Source: Embleya sp040629175
GTDB lineage: Bacteria; Actinomycetota; Actinomycetes; Streptomycetales; Streptomycetaceae
DNA length: 64,000 nucleotides
Direction of reading: 5' to 3'
NCBI RefSeq assembly: GCF_040629175.1
Contig: NZ_JBEXUX010000022.1
Coordinates: forward strand, 79,269-143,268
Shown here: positions 8,168-16,410 of the stretch, piece by piece
Numbering within the stretch: the stretch's first letter is position 1
Layout: each line of letters opens with the position of its first letter
Made by a program: the position numbers and the translations under genes
Notes under the pieces: generated by a model
What the model was told of the DNA's origin: nothing
Seen by the model: only the letters and a program-made list of their open reading frames with translations
The model's database searches: none

Positions 8168-9044
8168 GCGGGCCGGCGGGCAACCGGTACACGCCCGCCG
8201 CCAACGGCTCGACCAGCCCGTCCGCGACCAGCCCGTCCAGTGCCCGTGCGCGTTGGACGGGCTCGTCCCATACCGCGTCCAACGCGGCCTGGGACACCGG
8301 TTCGGCACTTTCCCGCAGCACCGCGAGCAGGCGACCGCGGACCTGGCGGTCGGTACCCGCGTAGGTCTGGCCGCGTCGGGGCGGGCCCTCGTACGCGGGC
8401 TTGCCCGCCAGCCGCCAGGCGCACAGTGCGGCGATCGGACAACCCACGCACTTGGGCGACTTCGCGGTGCACACCAGCGCGCCGAGTTCCATGATCGCCA
8501 CCGCCCAGGTCGCGGCGCGTTCCGTGTCGGCGGGCAGCAGCGTGGTCGCGGTGCGCCGCTCGGCCGGCGTGGTGGCCTGCGGCGGGTACTCGACGCCGGT
8601 GACCGCCCGCCCGATCACTCGGCGCACGTTGGTGTCCAGCACGATGTGCCGTTGCCGGAACGCGAACGAGGCGACGGCCGCGGCGGTGTACTCGCCGACG
8701 CCCGGCAGGGCCAGCAGATCGGCGTGTGCGGACGGGACATCGCCGGCGTGGCGCTCGACCATCGCGACGGCCGCGCCGTGCAGCCGCAGAGCGCGGCGCG
8801 GGTAGCCGAGTCGGCCCCACATCCGCACCGCCTCGCCCGGCTCGTCGGCGGCCAGCGCGGCCGGCGTGGGCCAGCGGGTCAACCAGGCCCGGTAGACCGG
8901 CAACACCCGCGCCACGGGGGTCTGTTGCAGCATGAACTCGCTGACCACCACCGCCCACGCGGATGCGTCGGGGGTGCGCCAGGGCAGATCGCGTTGATTG
9001 GCCGAGTACCAGTCGAGGATCGGCTCGTGCAGTGCGTGTGACAT
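8091..9044 (-). CDS. mutY: A/G-specific adenine DNA glycosylase MutY
   Basis: A 317-residue base-excision repair enzyme that removes adenine mispaired with 8-oxoguanine. Seen: the catalytic Glu in VSEFMLQQTPV (E36), the helix-hairpin-helix LPGVGEYTAAAV (about 113), the catalytic Asp in VLDTNVRRVIG, and a full [4Fe-4S] ligand set C-x6-C-x2-C-x5-C (CTAKSPKC, GC, PIAALC). The start ATG 9044 has GGGGAG before it. The last ~25 residues are a Ser/Pro-rich tail running into the convergent glycosyltransferase gene, beyond where the family usually ends, so the tail may be dispensable. Neighbourhood with disA and radA is common in actinomycetes. Confidence 0.93.
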   Translation of the reverse strand: MSHALHEPILDWYSANQRDLPWRTPDASAWAVVVSEFMLQQTPVARVLPVYRAWLTRWPTPAALAADEPGEAVRMWGRLGYPRRALRLHGAAVAMVERHAGDVPSAHADLLALPGVGEYTAAAVASFAFRQRHIVLDTNVRRVIGRAVTGVEYPPQATTPAERRTATTLLPADTERAATWAVAIMELGALVCTAKSPKCVGCPIAALCAWRLAGKPAYEGPPRRGQTYAGTDRQVRGRLLAVLRESAEPVSQAALDAVWDEPVQRARALDGLVADGLVEPLAAGVYRLPAGPLSGSTSSPPRSDSSESASSSVPATR

Positions 9045-9213
9045 CTCTCCCCGATCCTCGCACGTTACGGCGGATCACTCGGGCGAGTGACGGTGGCTTC
9101 TGCCCGCAAATGCCGGAATAAGCCTGCGACCAGGGCTTCTTCGGTCGCGACACGCCACGAAATTCCAACGCTTCGGACGGTGTGGCTACACCGGACGGCG
9201 TAACGATCTCCCC

Positions 9214-9219
9214 TAGAGT
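9214..9219 (+). promoter_or_regulatory. -10 element, leaderless start of the anchored secreted protein
   Basis: TAGAGT ends 6 bases before GTG 9226, with no Shine-Dalgarno in between. Confidence 0.55.
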
Positions 9220-9225
9220 TTGCCC

Positions 9226-10068
9226 GTGGACTCGATGCGCCGTCCCGTGGGTCACCTGCCGTCAACCGTGTATTGGCGACGGCGGGTCTTCGTGCTGCTC
9301 GCCCTCGCGCTGTTGATCGCGCTGGTGGCCTGGGCATGCACTGCCGGTGGGGACTCCGACGACAAGAAGAACGCCTCGGACAAGAAGCCGATCGCGACCG
9401 GAACGGCCTCGCCCGATCCGAGCGCCATCACGCCGGGGCCCAACCCGACCAACGGCGCCAATCCGCCGATCCCGGGCGGTGGTTCCGGCACGCCCGGGGC
9501 GGGCACCTCCGGTGCGTCGGCGGGCACGTCCGGCCAGACCGGCGGGCAGGCGGGCCAGAGCGCCGGACAGCCCGGCGGCACGGCCGGCAGCGGCGGCACC
9601 ACGCCCGGAGGCGGCAAGGCCGCGCCGGCCGGTGGCACCTGGTGCACGCCGAGCATGATCCGGGTGCAGATCCAGCCGGTGGAGTCGGGCAAGAGCGCGT
9701 ACAACGCCTCGCAGAACGTGGCGCTCAAGCTGATCGTCACCAACCAGACCGGCCCCACCTGCTTCGTCGACCTCGCGCCGGGCCACGCCTACATCGAGGT
9801 GCTCTCCGGCAACGACCGGCTGTGGAGCTCGGCCGACTGCGCCGCCGGTGCGGCCACCGACGTGCGCCAGTTGCAGCAGGGCGACGCGCAGGCCGTCTCG
9901 ATCACCCGCGACTGGTCCTGGACCCGCTCCAACGCCGGACAGTGCGCCACCAACGGCGGGCAGACCAAGGCCGCACCCGCGGACAAGGCCGCCTACCGCG
10001 CCAAGGGCACGCTGGCGGGCCTGGAGCCGTCCGGCGAGTTCGTGTTCACCGCGACGGTGGGCAAGTAG
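9226..10068 (+). CDS. membrane-anchored secreted protein, Gly-rich linker, DUF4232-like ectodomain
   Basis: A 280-residue protein: a short basic N-terminus, one hydrophobic helix (about residues 20-37, VFVLLALALLIALVAWA), then a Gly/Ser/Thr/Pro-rich linker to about 140. The folded ectodomain starts at WCTPS and contains four cysteines (CTPS, TCFV, DCAA, QCAT), probably two disulphides. The beta-rich pattern (LKLIVTNQTGPTCFVDL ... GDAQAVSITRDWSW) resembles the DUF4232 family. A cysteine follows the helix, but AWAC is a poor lipobox, so a transmembrane anchor is more likely. The role is unknown. The gene sits beside disA and ends at a very strong shared terminator. Confidence 0.75.
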   Translation: MDSMRRPVGHLPSTVYWRRRVFVLLALALLIALVAWACTAGGDSDDKKNASDKKPIATGTASPDPSAITPGPNPTNGANPPIPGGGSGTPGAGTSGASAGTSGQTGGQAGQSAGQPGGTAGSGGTTPGGGKAAPAGGTWCTPSMIRVQIQPVESGKSAYNASQNVALKLIVTNQTGPTCFVDLAPGHAYIEVLSGNDRLWSSADCAAGAATDVRQLQQGDAQAVSITRDWSWTRSNAGQCATNGGQTKAAPADKAAYRAKGTLAGLEPSGEFVFTATVGK

Positions 10069-10088
10069 CGGGACGACCCGCGTTCGAC

Positions 10089-10130
10089 CACGAGAAGGGC
10101 CCCGGCGCACGCGCCGGGGCCCTTCTCGTG
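10089..10130. terminator. perfect 20-bp bidirectional terminator
   Basis: Arms 10089-10108 and 10111-10130 are exact reverse complements (20 of 20), separated by two bases. It lies between two convergent stops (10068 and 10144), so it serves both genes. Confidence 0.9.
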
Positions 10131-10143
10131 TCGTGCGACCGCT

Positions 10144-11253
10144 CTACACGTAGCGCTCCAGGATCGAGGACTCGGCGAGTCGGGACAGGCCCTCACGCAC
10201 GCTGCGCGCCCGCGCCTCGCCGACGCCGTCCACGGCCTGGAGGTCGTCGACGCTGGCCGCGAGCAGCTTCTGCAGGCCGCCGAAGTGCTCCACGAGCCGC
10301 TCGATCACCACGGGTGGCAGCCGGGGGACCTTGGCGAGCAGTCGGTAGCCGCGCGGGCTGACCGCGGAGTCGAGCACCTCGTGGCCCGACGTGAAGCCGA
10401 GCGCGCGGGCCACCGTCTGCAGGTCGAGCAGATCCGCGTGCGCGAGACCGTCGAGCTCGGCGAGCACGTCGGCCTCGGTGCGGCCACGCTTGATCGCCCG
10501 CTCGGGCACGTAGTCGCGGGCGACCAGCTTGCGGTCGTCCTCGACGCCCGCGATCAACTCTTCGAGTTGCAGCGAGAGCAGCCGGCCGTCGACGCCCAAC
10601 TCGGTGACGTAGCCGTCGATCTCGCGGGCGATCAGGCGCACCATCTCCAGCCGCTGGGACACCGCGCACACGTCCCGCACGGTGACCAGGTCCTCGATCT
10701 CCAGCGCGGACAGCGTGCCGGACACCTCGTCGAGCCGGAGCTTGTAGCGCTCCAGGGTGGCCAACGCCTGGTTGGCCCGGGACAGGATCGCCGCCGAGTC
10801 CTCCAGCACGTGTCGCCTGCCGTTGACGTAGAGCGCGATCAGGCGCATGGACTGGCTCACCGAGACCACCGGGAAGCCGGTCTGTTTGTTGACCCGCTCG
10901 GCGGTGCGGTGTCGGGTGCCGGTCTCCTCCGTCGGGATCGACGGGTCCGGGACGAGTTGCACGCCCGCCCGGACGATCTTCGTGCACTCGCGGTCGACCA
11001 CGACCCCGCCGTCGAGCTTGCACAGCTCGCGCAGTCGGGTCGCGGAGAACTCGACGTCGAGCACGAAGCCGCCCGTGGACAGCGCCTCCACCGTCTTGTC
11101 GAAACCAAGCACGATCAGGCCGCCCGTGTTGCCCCGGAGAATGCGCTCCAGGCCGTCGCGCAGGGCGGTGCCCGGGGCCACGGATTGCAGCGCGGCCCTC
11201 ACGAGGGCCGCGTCGGCACTCGTGCCCTTGTCGGTCCGGTCATTCGTAGCCAC
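10144..11253 (-). CDS. disA: DNA integrity scanning diadenylate cyclase DisA
   Basis: A 369-residue diadenylate cyclase that makes c-di-AMP from two ATP and scans DNA for lesions. The N-terminal DAC domain (about 15-150) has GTRHRTAERV, the RHR motif that binds ATP. A helical linker follows, and a C-terminal tandem helix-hairpin-helix DNA-binding domain has LQAVDGVGEARARSVREGL. The usual catalytic DGA triplet reads DGG here (LDGGVVVD); the Asp and Gly are kept, so activity is likely. GTG 11253 is preferred to the upstream ATG 11277 because GGGGAG lies 4 bases before it and the length fits the family. c-di-AMP controls osmotic balance and development in streptomycetes. Confidence 0.95.
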   Translation of the reverse strand: MATNDRTDKGTSADAALVRAALQSVAPGTALRDGLERILRGNTGGLIVLGFDKTVEALSTGGFVLDVEFSATRLRELCKLDGGVVVDRECTKIVRAGVQLVPDPSIPTEETGTRHRTAERVNKQTGFPVVSVSQSMRLIALYVNGRRHVLEDSAAILSRANQALATLERYKLRLDEVSGTLSALEIEDLVTVRDVCAVSQRLEMVRLIAREIDGYVTELGVDGRLLSLQLEELIAGVEDDRKLVARDYVPERAIKRGRTEADVLAELDGLAHADLLDLQTVARALGFTSGHEVLDSAVSPRGYRLLAKVPRLPPVVIERLVEHFGGLQKLLAASVDDLQAVDGVGEARARSVREGLSRLAESSILERYV

Positions 11254-11599
11254 AGAACTCCCCGTGGTCGTTGCCATCCTCGGCCGGCCATCGGCCGTCA
11301 CCCGGGCATTTGCTCCGGTATGCACGGCCGGGAGCGCCTCAGGACCTGCGGTCGACACAGGTCGGCCGCTACGTCGGAAGATCGGTGGAAAAGTCTAGTG
11401 CCTCCCGGCCGCCGACCGGTCGCCTTATCCGGCCCGAAGCCGTGTTTCGGCACAGGTCGCGCATGCCGTTCCGCTTGTCGAGTATCTCCGAGGCGACGCT
11501 TGGTCACTCCTCGGGGCACGGAAAGTTGTCGGACGGTGCGGAAACCGTCCCGCCGGTGTCCCCTGGACGTCCGCTCCGGGCGGGCCGCGGCGGGCTCGT
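11254..11599. other. 346-base spacer between radA and disA
   Basis: No gene. On the minus strand TAGACT (11392-11397) is a plausible -10 for disA, giving a leader of about 130 bases. GGACGGT and ACCGTCC (11531-11537, 11544-11550) form a short 7-bp hairpin that may end radA transcription. The separate promoter suggests disA is not simply read through from radA. Confidence 0.4.
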
Positions 11600-12991
11600 T
11601 CACTCGCGGTCGGACTTGCGCTCGCGCTGCGAGACCAGGTTGAACGCGCGCAACGCCTCGCGGATGTCGGCCACCTCGATCACCTTCATGCCCTTGGGGA
11701 TCTTGCCCGGGTCCGGCGGCACCAGCGCGTGGGTGAAGCCGAGCCGGAACGCCTCGGCGAGTCGGCGCTGCACGCCGGTGGCCCGGCGGATCTCGCCGGC
11801 GAGGCCGACCTCGCCGATGGCGACCAGCTTGGACGGCAGCGGGTGGTCGGCGGCGGCGCCCGCGAGTGCGAGGGCCGCGGCCAGGTCGGCGGCCGGCTCG
11901 GTGAGCTTCACGCCGCCGACGGTGGCGGTGTAGATCTCGGTCTTCTCCAGGCGCACCCCGCCGCGCCGCTCCAGGACCGCGAGCACCATGCCCATCCGGG
12001 CCGAGTCGAGCCCCGAGGTGGCCCGGCGCGGGGTGGGGATCTGGGACGGCGCCACCAACGCCTGCACCTCGACCACGAGCGGGCGCTTGCCCTCCAGGGT
12101 CACCGTGACGCACGTGCCGGAGACCGGCTCCTGGCGCTGGGTCAGGAACAGGCCGCTGGGGTCGGTCAGGCCGGTGATGCCCTCGTCGTGCAGCTCGAAG
12201 CAGCCGACCTCGTCCGCCGTGCCGTAGCGGTTCTTGATCGCGCGGACCAGGCGCAGTCGGGCGTGTCGGTCGCCCTCGAAGTGCAGCACGACGTCGACCA
12301 GGTGCTCCAGCAGGCGCGGGCCGGCGATCGAGCCGTCCTTGGTGACGTGGCCGACCAGGACGGTGGCGATGTTGCGTTCCTTGGCGATGCGGATCAGCGC
12401 GCCGGTGACCTCGCGGATCTGGGACACGCCGCCGGGTGCGCCGTCGATCGCGGGCGAGGCGATGGTCTGCACCGAGTCGACCACGAGCAGCGCGGGTTTG
12501 ACCGCGTCGACATGGCCGATCAGCGCGGCGAGGTCGGTTTCGGCGGCGAGGTAGAGCTCTTCGTTGAGTGCGCCGATCCGGCCCGCGCGCAGGCGGACCT
12601 GGGCGGCGGACTCCTCACCGGTGATGTAGAGCGTGCGCCCGGCGGGCGAGGCGGACTTGCTGGCCACGTCCAGCAGCAGGGTGGACTTGCCGACGCCGGG
12701 CTCGCCCGCGAGCAGCACGACCGCGCCCGGGACCAGGCCGCCGCCGAGCACGCGGTCCAGCTCCTCGACGCCGGTGGAGCGGAACTTGGCCGTCTGGACG
12801 TCGATCCGGCCGATCGGCAGCGCGGCGGTGGTGACCGGGCCGGCGACGATCGAACGGGCCTTGGGCGCGCCGAACTCCTCGACCGTGCCCCAGGCGTGGC
12901 ACTCGTTGCAGCGGCCCAGCCATTTCGGCCCGGTCCAGCCGCATTCGGTGCAGCGGTACGACGGGCGATCCTTCGTGGTGGTCCTGGCCAT
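11600..12991 (-). CDS. radA: DNA repair protein RadA (Sms)
   Basis: A 463-residue RecA-like helicase that helps branch migration and recombination repair. The N-terminal C4 zinc finger is CTECGW with CNEC (about residues 14-31). Walker A is GEPGVGKST (about 100), the RadA-specific KNRYG motif (KNRFG type) follows near 260, and a C-terminal Lon-protease-like domain has PLPSKLVAIGEVGLAGEIR. ATG 12991 is the family start. It is the first gene in the radA-disA direction. It lies divergent from a sigma-like gene with a 133-base spacer carrying an inverted repeat. Confidence 0.95.
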   Translation of the reverse strand: MARTTTKDRPSYRCTECGWTGPKWLGRCNECHAWGTVEEFGAPKARSIVAGPVTTAALPIGRIDVQTAKFRSTGVEELDRVLGGGLVPGAVVLLAGEPGVGKSTLLLDVASKSASPAGRTLYITGEESAAQVRLRAGRIGALNEELYLAAETDLAALIGHVDAVKPALLVVDSVQTIASPAIDGAPGGVSQIREVTGALIRIAKERNIATVLVGHVTKDGSIAGPRLLEHLVDVVLHFEGDRHARLRLVRAIKNRYGTADEVGCFELHDEGITGLTDPSGLFLTQRQEPVSGTCVTVTLEGKRPLVVEVQALVAPSQIPTPRRATSGLDSARMGMVLAVLERRGGVRLEKTEIYTATVGGVKLTEPAADLAAALALAGAAADHPLPSKLVAIGEVGLAGEIRRATGVQRRLAEAFRLGFTHALVPPDPGKIPKGMKVIEVADIREALRAFNLVSQRERKSDRE

Positions 12992-13019
12992 GCCAGGAAC
13001 GTTAACGGCCCGCGCCGAC

Positions 13020-13043
13020 ATCGATCGCCGGCCACCGATCGAT
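13020..13043. promoter_or_regulatory. inverted repeat in the radA/sigma-like divergent promoter
   Basis: ATCGATCG (13020-13027) faces CGATCGAT (13036-13043) across 8 bases, between the radA start (12991) and the leaderless start at 13125. It is a candidate operator. Each arm is itself nearly palindromic, so chance is possible. Confidence 0.35.
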
Positions 13044-13110
13044 CATGGTCGGAATGTCTTGATCCTGTCACCGAGCCGGCAAAGAGATGGTGACCATGGG
13101 GCGTTCTCCC

Positions 13111-13116
13111 TACCGT
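13111..13116 (+). promoter_or_regulatory. -10 element, leaderless start
   Basis: TACCGT ends 8 bases before ATG 13125; no Shine-Dalgarno. Confidence 0.5.
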
Positions 13117-13124
13117 GAGGCGGC

Positions 13125-14612
13125 ATGGCGGGTGGGGACGTTGCGGGGCAGGGATCCGGTACGACGGACGTGACGGGCGCGGTGCCCGACGCCGTCGCGT
13201 TGTACGACGTGCACGGCGACGCCCTGTTCGGGTTCTGCGTGGCGCTGGGCTACGGGCCGGGGGTCGCGGCGCGGGCGGTGCGCGCGACGCTGGCGGCGGC
13301 GCCCGAGCGCATCCGGGTGCTGCGCGAGCCGGGCCGGGCCCGGGCGCTGCTGTACGCACTGGCCCGGGCCGAGTGTGCCCGTACGGCGGCCGACCGGCCC
13401 GGCCCGGGCGTGGTCCGGCAGGTGTTGGCCGCGGGCGGCGCGTCCTGGAGCGTGCCCGATCGGGAACGACTGGTGCCGCTGGTGCCGTACGCGCTGTGGG
13501 CGGTGGACGAGGTCGAGCGCATCGTGCTGGACCTGTCCGTGCGGCATCGTCTGCGGGATCGGGAACTGGCCGATGTGCTGGCGCTGTCCGAGCGGCGGGT
13601 GGAACGCGTGCTGGCCCGTGCCCAGGAGCAGTTCGAGCACGCGCTCGCGGTCTACGCGGTGGCCACCCACGCGCGCCGGGACTGCCCCGAACTCGCGCTG
13701 CTGCTGCCGGACGCGGGTGCGGCGGTGGACGCGTCGCTGCGCTTGCCCCTGTACCTGCACGTCGACTCGTGCCCGGACTGCCTGGTGTTGCGACCGGGGG
13801 AGGTGGACGCGCGGGCGGTGTTGGCCGCCGCGCTCCCGGCCGCGGCGCCGTACTCGATTCGGACCGAGTTGCTCGCGGCCGGGCCGGCGGGTGCGGGTGG
13901 CTGGGACGGCGCGGAGCCGGTCGATCGGAGCGGCTTCCCCAAGGGGATGGGCCGGCCGCGTTCGCGGGTGCCGGTCGTGCTGGCGGGTGCGGTGGCCGTG
14001 GCGCTGGCGCTCGGCCTGGCCGTGGTGGTGCGACCGGGCGACGGGGACGCGGGCTCGCCGGTCGCGCGGGGCCCGGCCCAGTTGCCGGAACAGCCGGTGG
14101 TCGTGCATCCGTCCACGGCTGCCTCGCACCTGCCCGGTGTCGCCACGTCGAGGCCGACCTCGGCGGCGCCGAGTACGCGTGTGGGCAGCGCGAGGCCGAC
14201 CACCCGCGGCACCAGGAGCGCCAAGCCCACGGCGGCCGGCCCCGTGTCGGCGGCCGCGGTGCCGGTGACCCGGCCGCGGTCGGTGGAGGGGACACAGGGC
14301 AATCCGGCGCCGCGGGGCACGCTCGCGTGGTCTCTCGCCTCGGTGGACCTCGACGCGGCCGGTGCCACGCGGACCGTCCGGCTCACCGCCACCGGTGGAC
14401 CGGTGACGTGGACCGTGGCCATGTCGGAAAATGATTGGCTCACGGTGAGTCCGAAATCGGGGACGCTGGCCAATGGCCAGTCGATATCGATCACGATCTC
14501 GGCGAATTCCGACAAGGCACCGGCTGCCACGAGCGCGGTAACCCTCACGGCGAATCCGACGGGTGCTTCGCTCGTGGTGCGTTGGGCCGTCGATCGCGTG
14601 GATGTTCGATGA
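13125..14612 (+). CDS. membrane-tethered ECF-sigma-like protein with zinc segment and BACON-like ectodomain (copy 1)
   Basis: A 495-residue multidomain protein. Residues 25-88 resemble ECF sigma region 2 (ALYDVHGDALFGFCVAL ... LLYALARAECAR). Residues 125-175 resemble region 4 with a helix-turn-helix (VERIVLDLSVRHRLRDREL). H212-x3-C216-x2-C219 matches the zinc-binding anti-sigma (zf-HC2) signature. One transmembrane helix spans about 282-302. A Ser/Thr/Pro linker leads to a beta-sandwich with the BACON signature around residues 400-490 (WTVAMSENDWLTVSPKSG). The natural reading is a one-piece system: an outside sensor, the membrane, and an inside sigma head held by its own anti-sigma. The promoter-contact residues of region 2 look weak, so the sigma-like part may be inactive as a sigma. 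A paralogue follows 117 bases downstream. Confidence 0.75.
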   Translation: MAGGDVAGQGSGTTDVTGAVPDAVALYDVHGDALFGFCVALGYGPGVAARAVRATLAAAPERIRVLREPGRARALLYALARAECARTAADRPGPGVVRQVLAAGGASWSVPDRERLVPLVPYALWAVDEVERIVLDLSVRHRLRDRELADVLALSERRVERVLARAQEQFEHALAVYAVATHARRDCPELALLLPDAGAAVDASLRLPLYLHVDSCPDCLVLRPGEVDARAVLAAALPAAAPYSIRTELLAAGPAGAGGWDGAEPVDRSGFPKGMGRPRSRVPVVLAGAVAVALALGLAVVVRPGDGDAGSPVARGPAQLPEQPVVVHPSTAASHLPGVATSRPTSAAPSTRVGSARPTTRGTRSAKPTAAGPVSAAAVPVTRPRSVEGTQGNPAPRGTLAWSLASVDLDAAGATRTVRLTATGGPVTWTVAMSENDWLTVSPKSGTLANGQSISITISANSDKAPAATSAVTLTANPTGASLVVRWAVDRVDVR

Positions 14613-14716
14613 ACGAATTCGGCCAAAGGTGACGGACATTCACTCGAAAGTATGATTGTCGACCTCGAAAGGCGTATGAAAGTGCAAATCGCCTGAGTCG
14701 ACGGGTCTCGGACACC

Positions 14717-14722
14717 TACGTT
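14717..14722 (+). promoter_or_regulatory. -10 element, leaderless start
   Basis: TACGTT ends 7 bases before GTG 14730; no Shine-Dalgarno. Confidence 0.5.
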
Positions 14723-14729
14723 CACGAGC

Positions 14730-16373
14730 GTGACGGATTCGGTAACCGGCCCGGCAACCGCCCCCGGAGGGGCTCCTCGCTTCGCGTCCCCCACCGCGGT
14801 GCTCTCGTGGGGACGCGCCGCCTACGACGCCTACGCCGAAGGGCTCTACACCTACTGCCTCTCGGTGCTTCGCGATCACCAGGCGGCGGCGGAGTCGCTG
14901 CGCAGCACCTTCGTGCTGGCCGATCGTCACATCGGCCGGCTCCCCGACCTGGATCTGCTCAAACCGTGGTTGTACGCGCTCGCCCGGTACGAGTGCCTGG
15001 TCCGGCTGGACGCACACGTGCGGGTGGGCACCGGGCCCGCGCGGCCCGAGGACGTGCGGGTGGTGTGGGCGCACGAGCGCAGCCTGCCGCCGCTGGCCGC
15101 GGACGCCGACCTGTTCCCCGGCACCGAGGCGGGGCGGACTCCGGCCCGGCGCGGCGACCTGGACGAACTGGCCTGGCCGGACGCGGTGGGGCTGGTGCCG
15201 GAGCAGCGCGAGGCGCTCGAACTGTCCGTCCGGCACGGGCTCGACCCGCGCGGCCTGGCCGCCGTCCTCGGTTGCGACGAACAGCACGCGCGCAGCCTGC
15301 TCCTGGCGGCCGGCCGGGAGGTGGACCGGACCCGGGCGGCGATCGCGGGCGCGGAGACCTCGGCCGACTGCCCCGAGGGCCAGGAGCTGGCCACCGGGCG
15401 GCTCACCTCCATGCTGCGCGAGCGCCTGATCGGGCACGTCGAGACGTGTCGGCGGTGCGGACCGCAGGTGCGCCGCGCGGTGACCTACCTGGCGCCGACC
15501 ACGGGCGCGGCGGCGGTGCCGGTGGGGCTCGCGCTGATCGCGCCGCCGGCGGCACTGCGGATCGAGGTGCTGGGCGAGGTCGGCAAGGGGCGCTCGGCCC
15601 AGCGGCCGCCGGAGATCGCCCGGCGGGTCGCCGAGTTCGACCGGGCCGGCTTCCCGGTCTTTCGGGCCGGCGTGGTCGAGCGGGGCAATCGCCGCCGGGC
15701 CACGGTGATCGCGGCGGTCGTGGTGGCCGCGGTGGTCGCCGCGCCCGCGCTGGCCTTGTGGCAGGCATCGGGCGGATCCGCCGGCGAGTCGGACATCAGG
15801 GTGGTCACCATCGCCTCCGCGCGGGTGGAGAGCCCGAGCGGTCGCGCGGTCGCCTCGCCTCCCATCGAGCCGGCCAGGTCGCCGACCACGACGGGCAGCC
15901 CCGCCGCCTCGGGAGCACCACACGCCCACGGCTTCGCCCCGCCCCTCTCCGCGGCGGCCCCCGCCTCGCGCGCGTCCGAGGTCGTCGCGCCCGGCATCAT
16001 CCCGCTGCCGCCGCCCACACCCCAGCCCCTACTGGTCACCGCCACCCACACCGGCGACCACACCCTCATCACACTGCGCAACATCGACTCCACCCCGGTC
16101 GACTGGCAGGTCCACCCGTCAGCGCCCTGGCTGCGAACAACCCCCACGCACGGCACGCTGGCCCCGGGCCAACAGGACACCATCACCGTCTCGGTCGACC
16201 CGAAACGAGCCCCACACGGCTCCTGGACAGCCAAGGTCCTGATCGCCCCCGGCGCCACGGTAATCACCATCGACGGCACCACAGGCACCACAGGCACCAC
16301 AGGCACCCCAACCCCCTCCACCCCACCCACGACCCCGCCCCCGACCCGTCCCACCCAGAAACCAACGGGATGA
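14730..16373 (+). CDS. membrane-tethered ECF-sigma-like protein with zinc segment and BACON-like ectodomain (copy 2)
   Basis: A 547-residue paralogue of the preceding gene with the same order of parts. Region 2-like: 32-92 (AEGLYTYCLSVLRDHQAAAE, then KPWLYALARYECL). Region 4-like: 155-205 (QREALELSVRHGLDPRGLAAV). Zinc segment: H236-x3-C240-x2-C243. Transmembrane helix: about 324-344. A long linker leads to a BACON-like domain at about 425-500 (VDWQVHPSAPWLRTTPTHG). It ends in a Thr/Pro-rich tail encoded partly by a 9-bp tandem repeat. Region 2 here is closer to a true ECF sigma than in copy 1. The separate leaderless promoter means the two copies can be expressed independently. It converges on the Cys-rich gene 38 bases later. 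Confidence 0.75.
   Translation: MTDSVTGPATAPGGAPRFASPTAVLSWGRAAYDAYAEGLYTYCLSVLRDHQAAAESLRSTFVLADRHIGRLPDLDLLKPWLYALARYECLVRLDAHVRVGTGPARPEDVRVVWAHERSLPPLAADADLFPGTEAGRTPARRGDLDELAWPDAVGLVPEQREALELSVRHGLDPRGLAAVLGCDEQHARSLLLAAGREVDRTRAAIAGAETSADCPEGQELATGRLTSMLRERLIGHVETCRRCGPQVRRAVTYLAPTTGAAAVPVGLALIAPPAALRIEVLGEVGKGRSAQRPPEIARRVAEFDRAGFPVFRAGVVERGNRRRATVIAAVVVAAVVAAPALALWQASGGSAGESDIRVVTIASARVESPSGRAVASPPIEPARSPTTTGSPAASGAPHAHGFAPPLSAAAPASRASEVVAPGIIPLPPPTPQPLLVTATHTGDHTLITLRNIDSTPVDWQVHPSAPWLRTTPTHGTLAPGQQDTITVSVDPKRAPHGSWTAKVLIAPGATVITIDGTTGTTGTTGTPTPSTPPTTPPPTRPTQKPTG
16275..16310 (+). repeat. 9-bp tandem repeat inside the copy 2 tail
   Basis: Three exact GGCACCACA units (16275-16301) and a fourth variant (16302-16310), coding for a Gly-Thr-Thr repeat. 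Slippage would change the length of the extracellular tail in frame. Confidence 0.8.
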
Positions 16374-16410
16374 GTCCGACGGGCCGAGCCCCCAGCCGCC
16401 CCCAACACCC

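Noticed and set aside
9226..10068. Lipoprotein assignment for the secreted protein beside disA
   Set aside because: The Cys after the hydrophobic helix is preceded by AWA, which lacks the Leu/Val at -3 and small residue at -2 of a lipobox.
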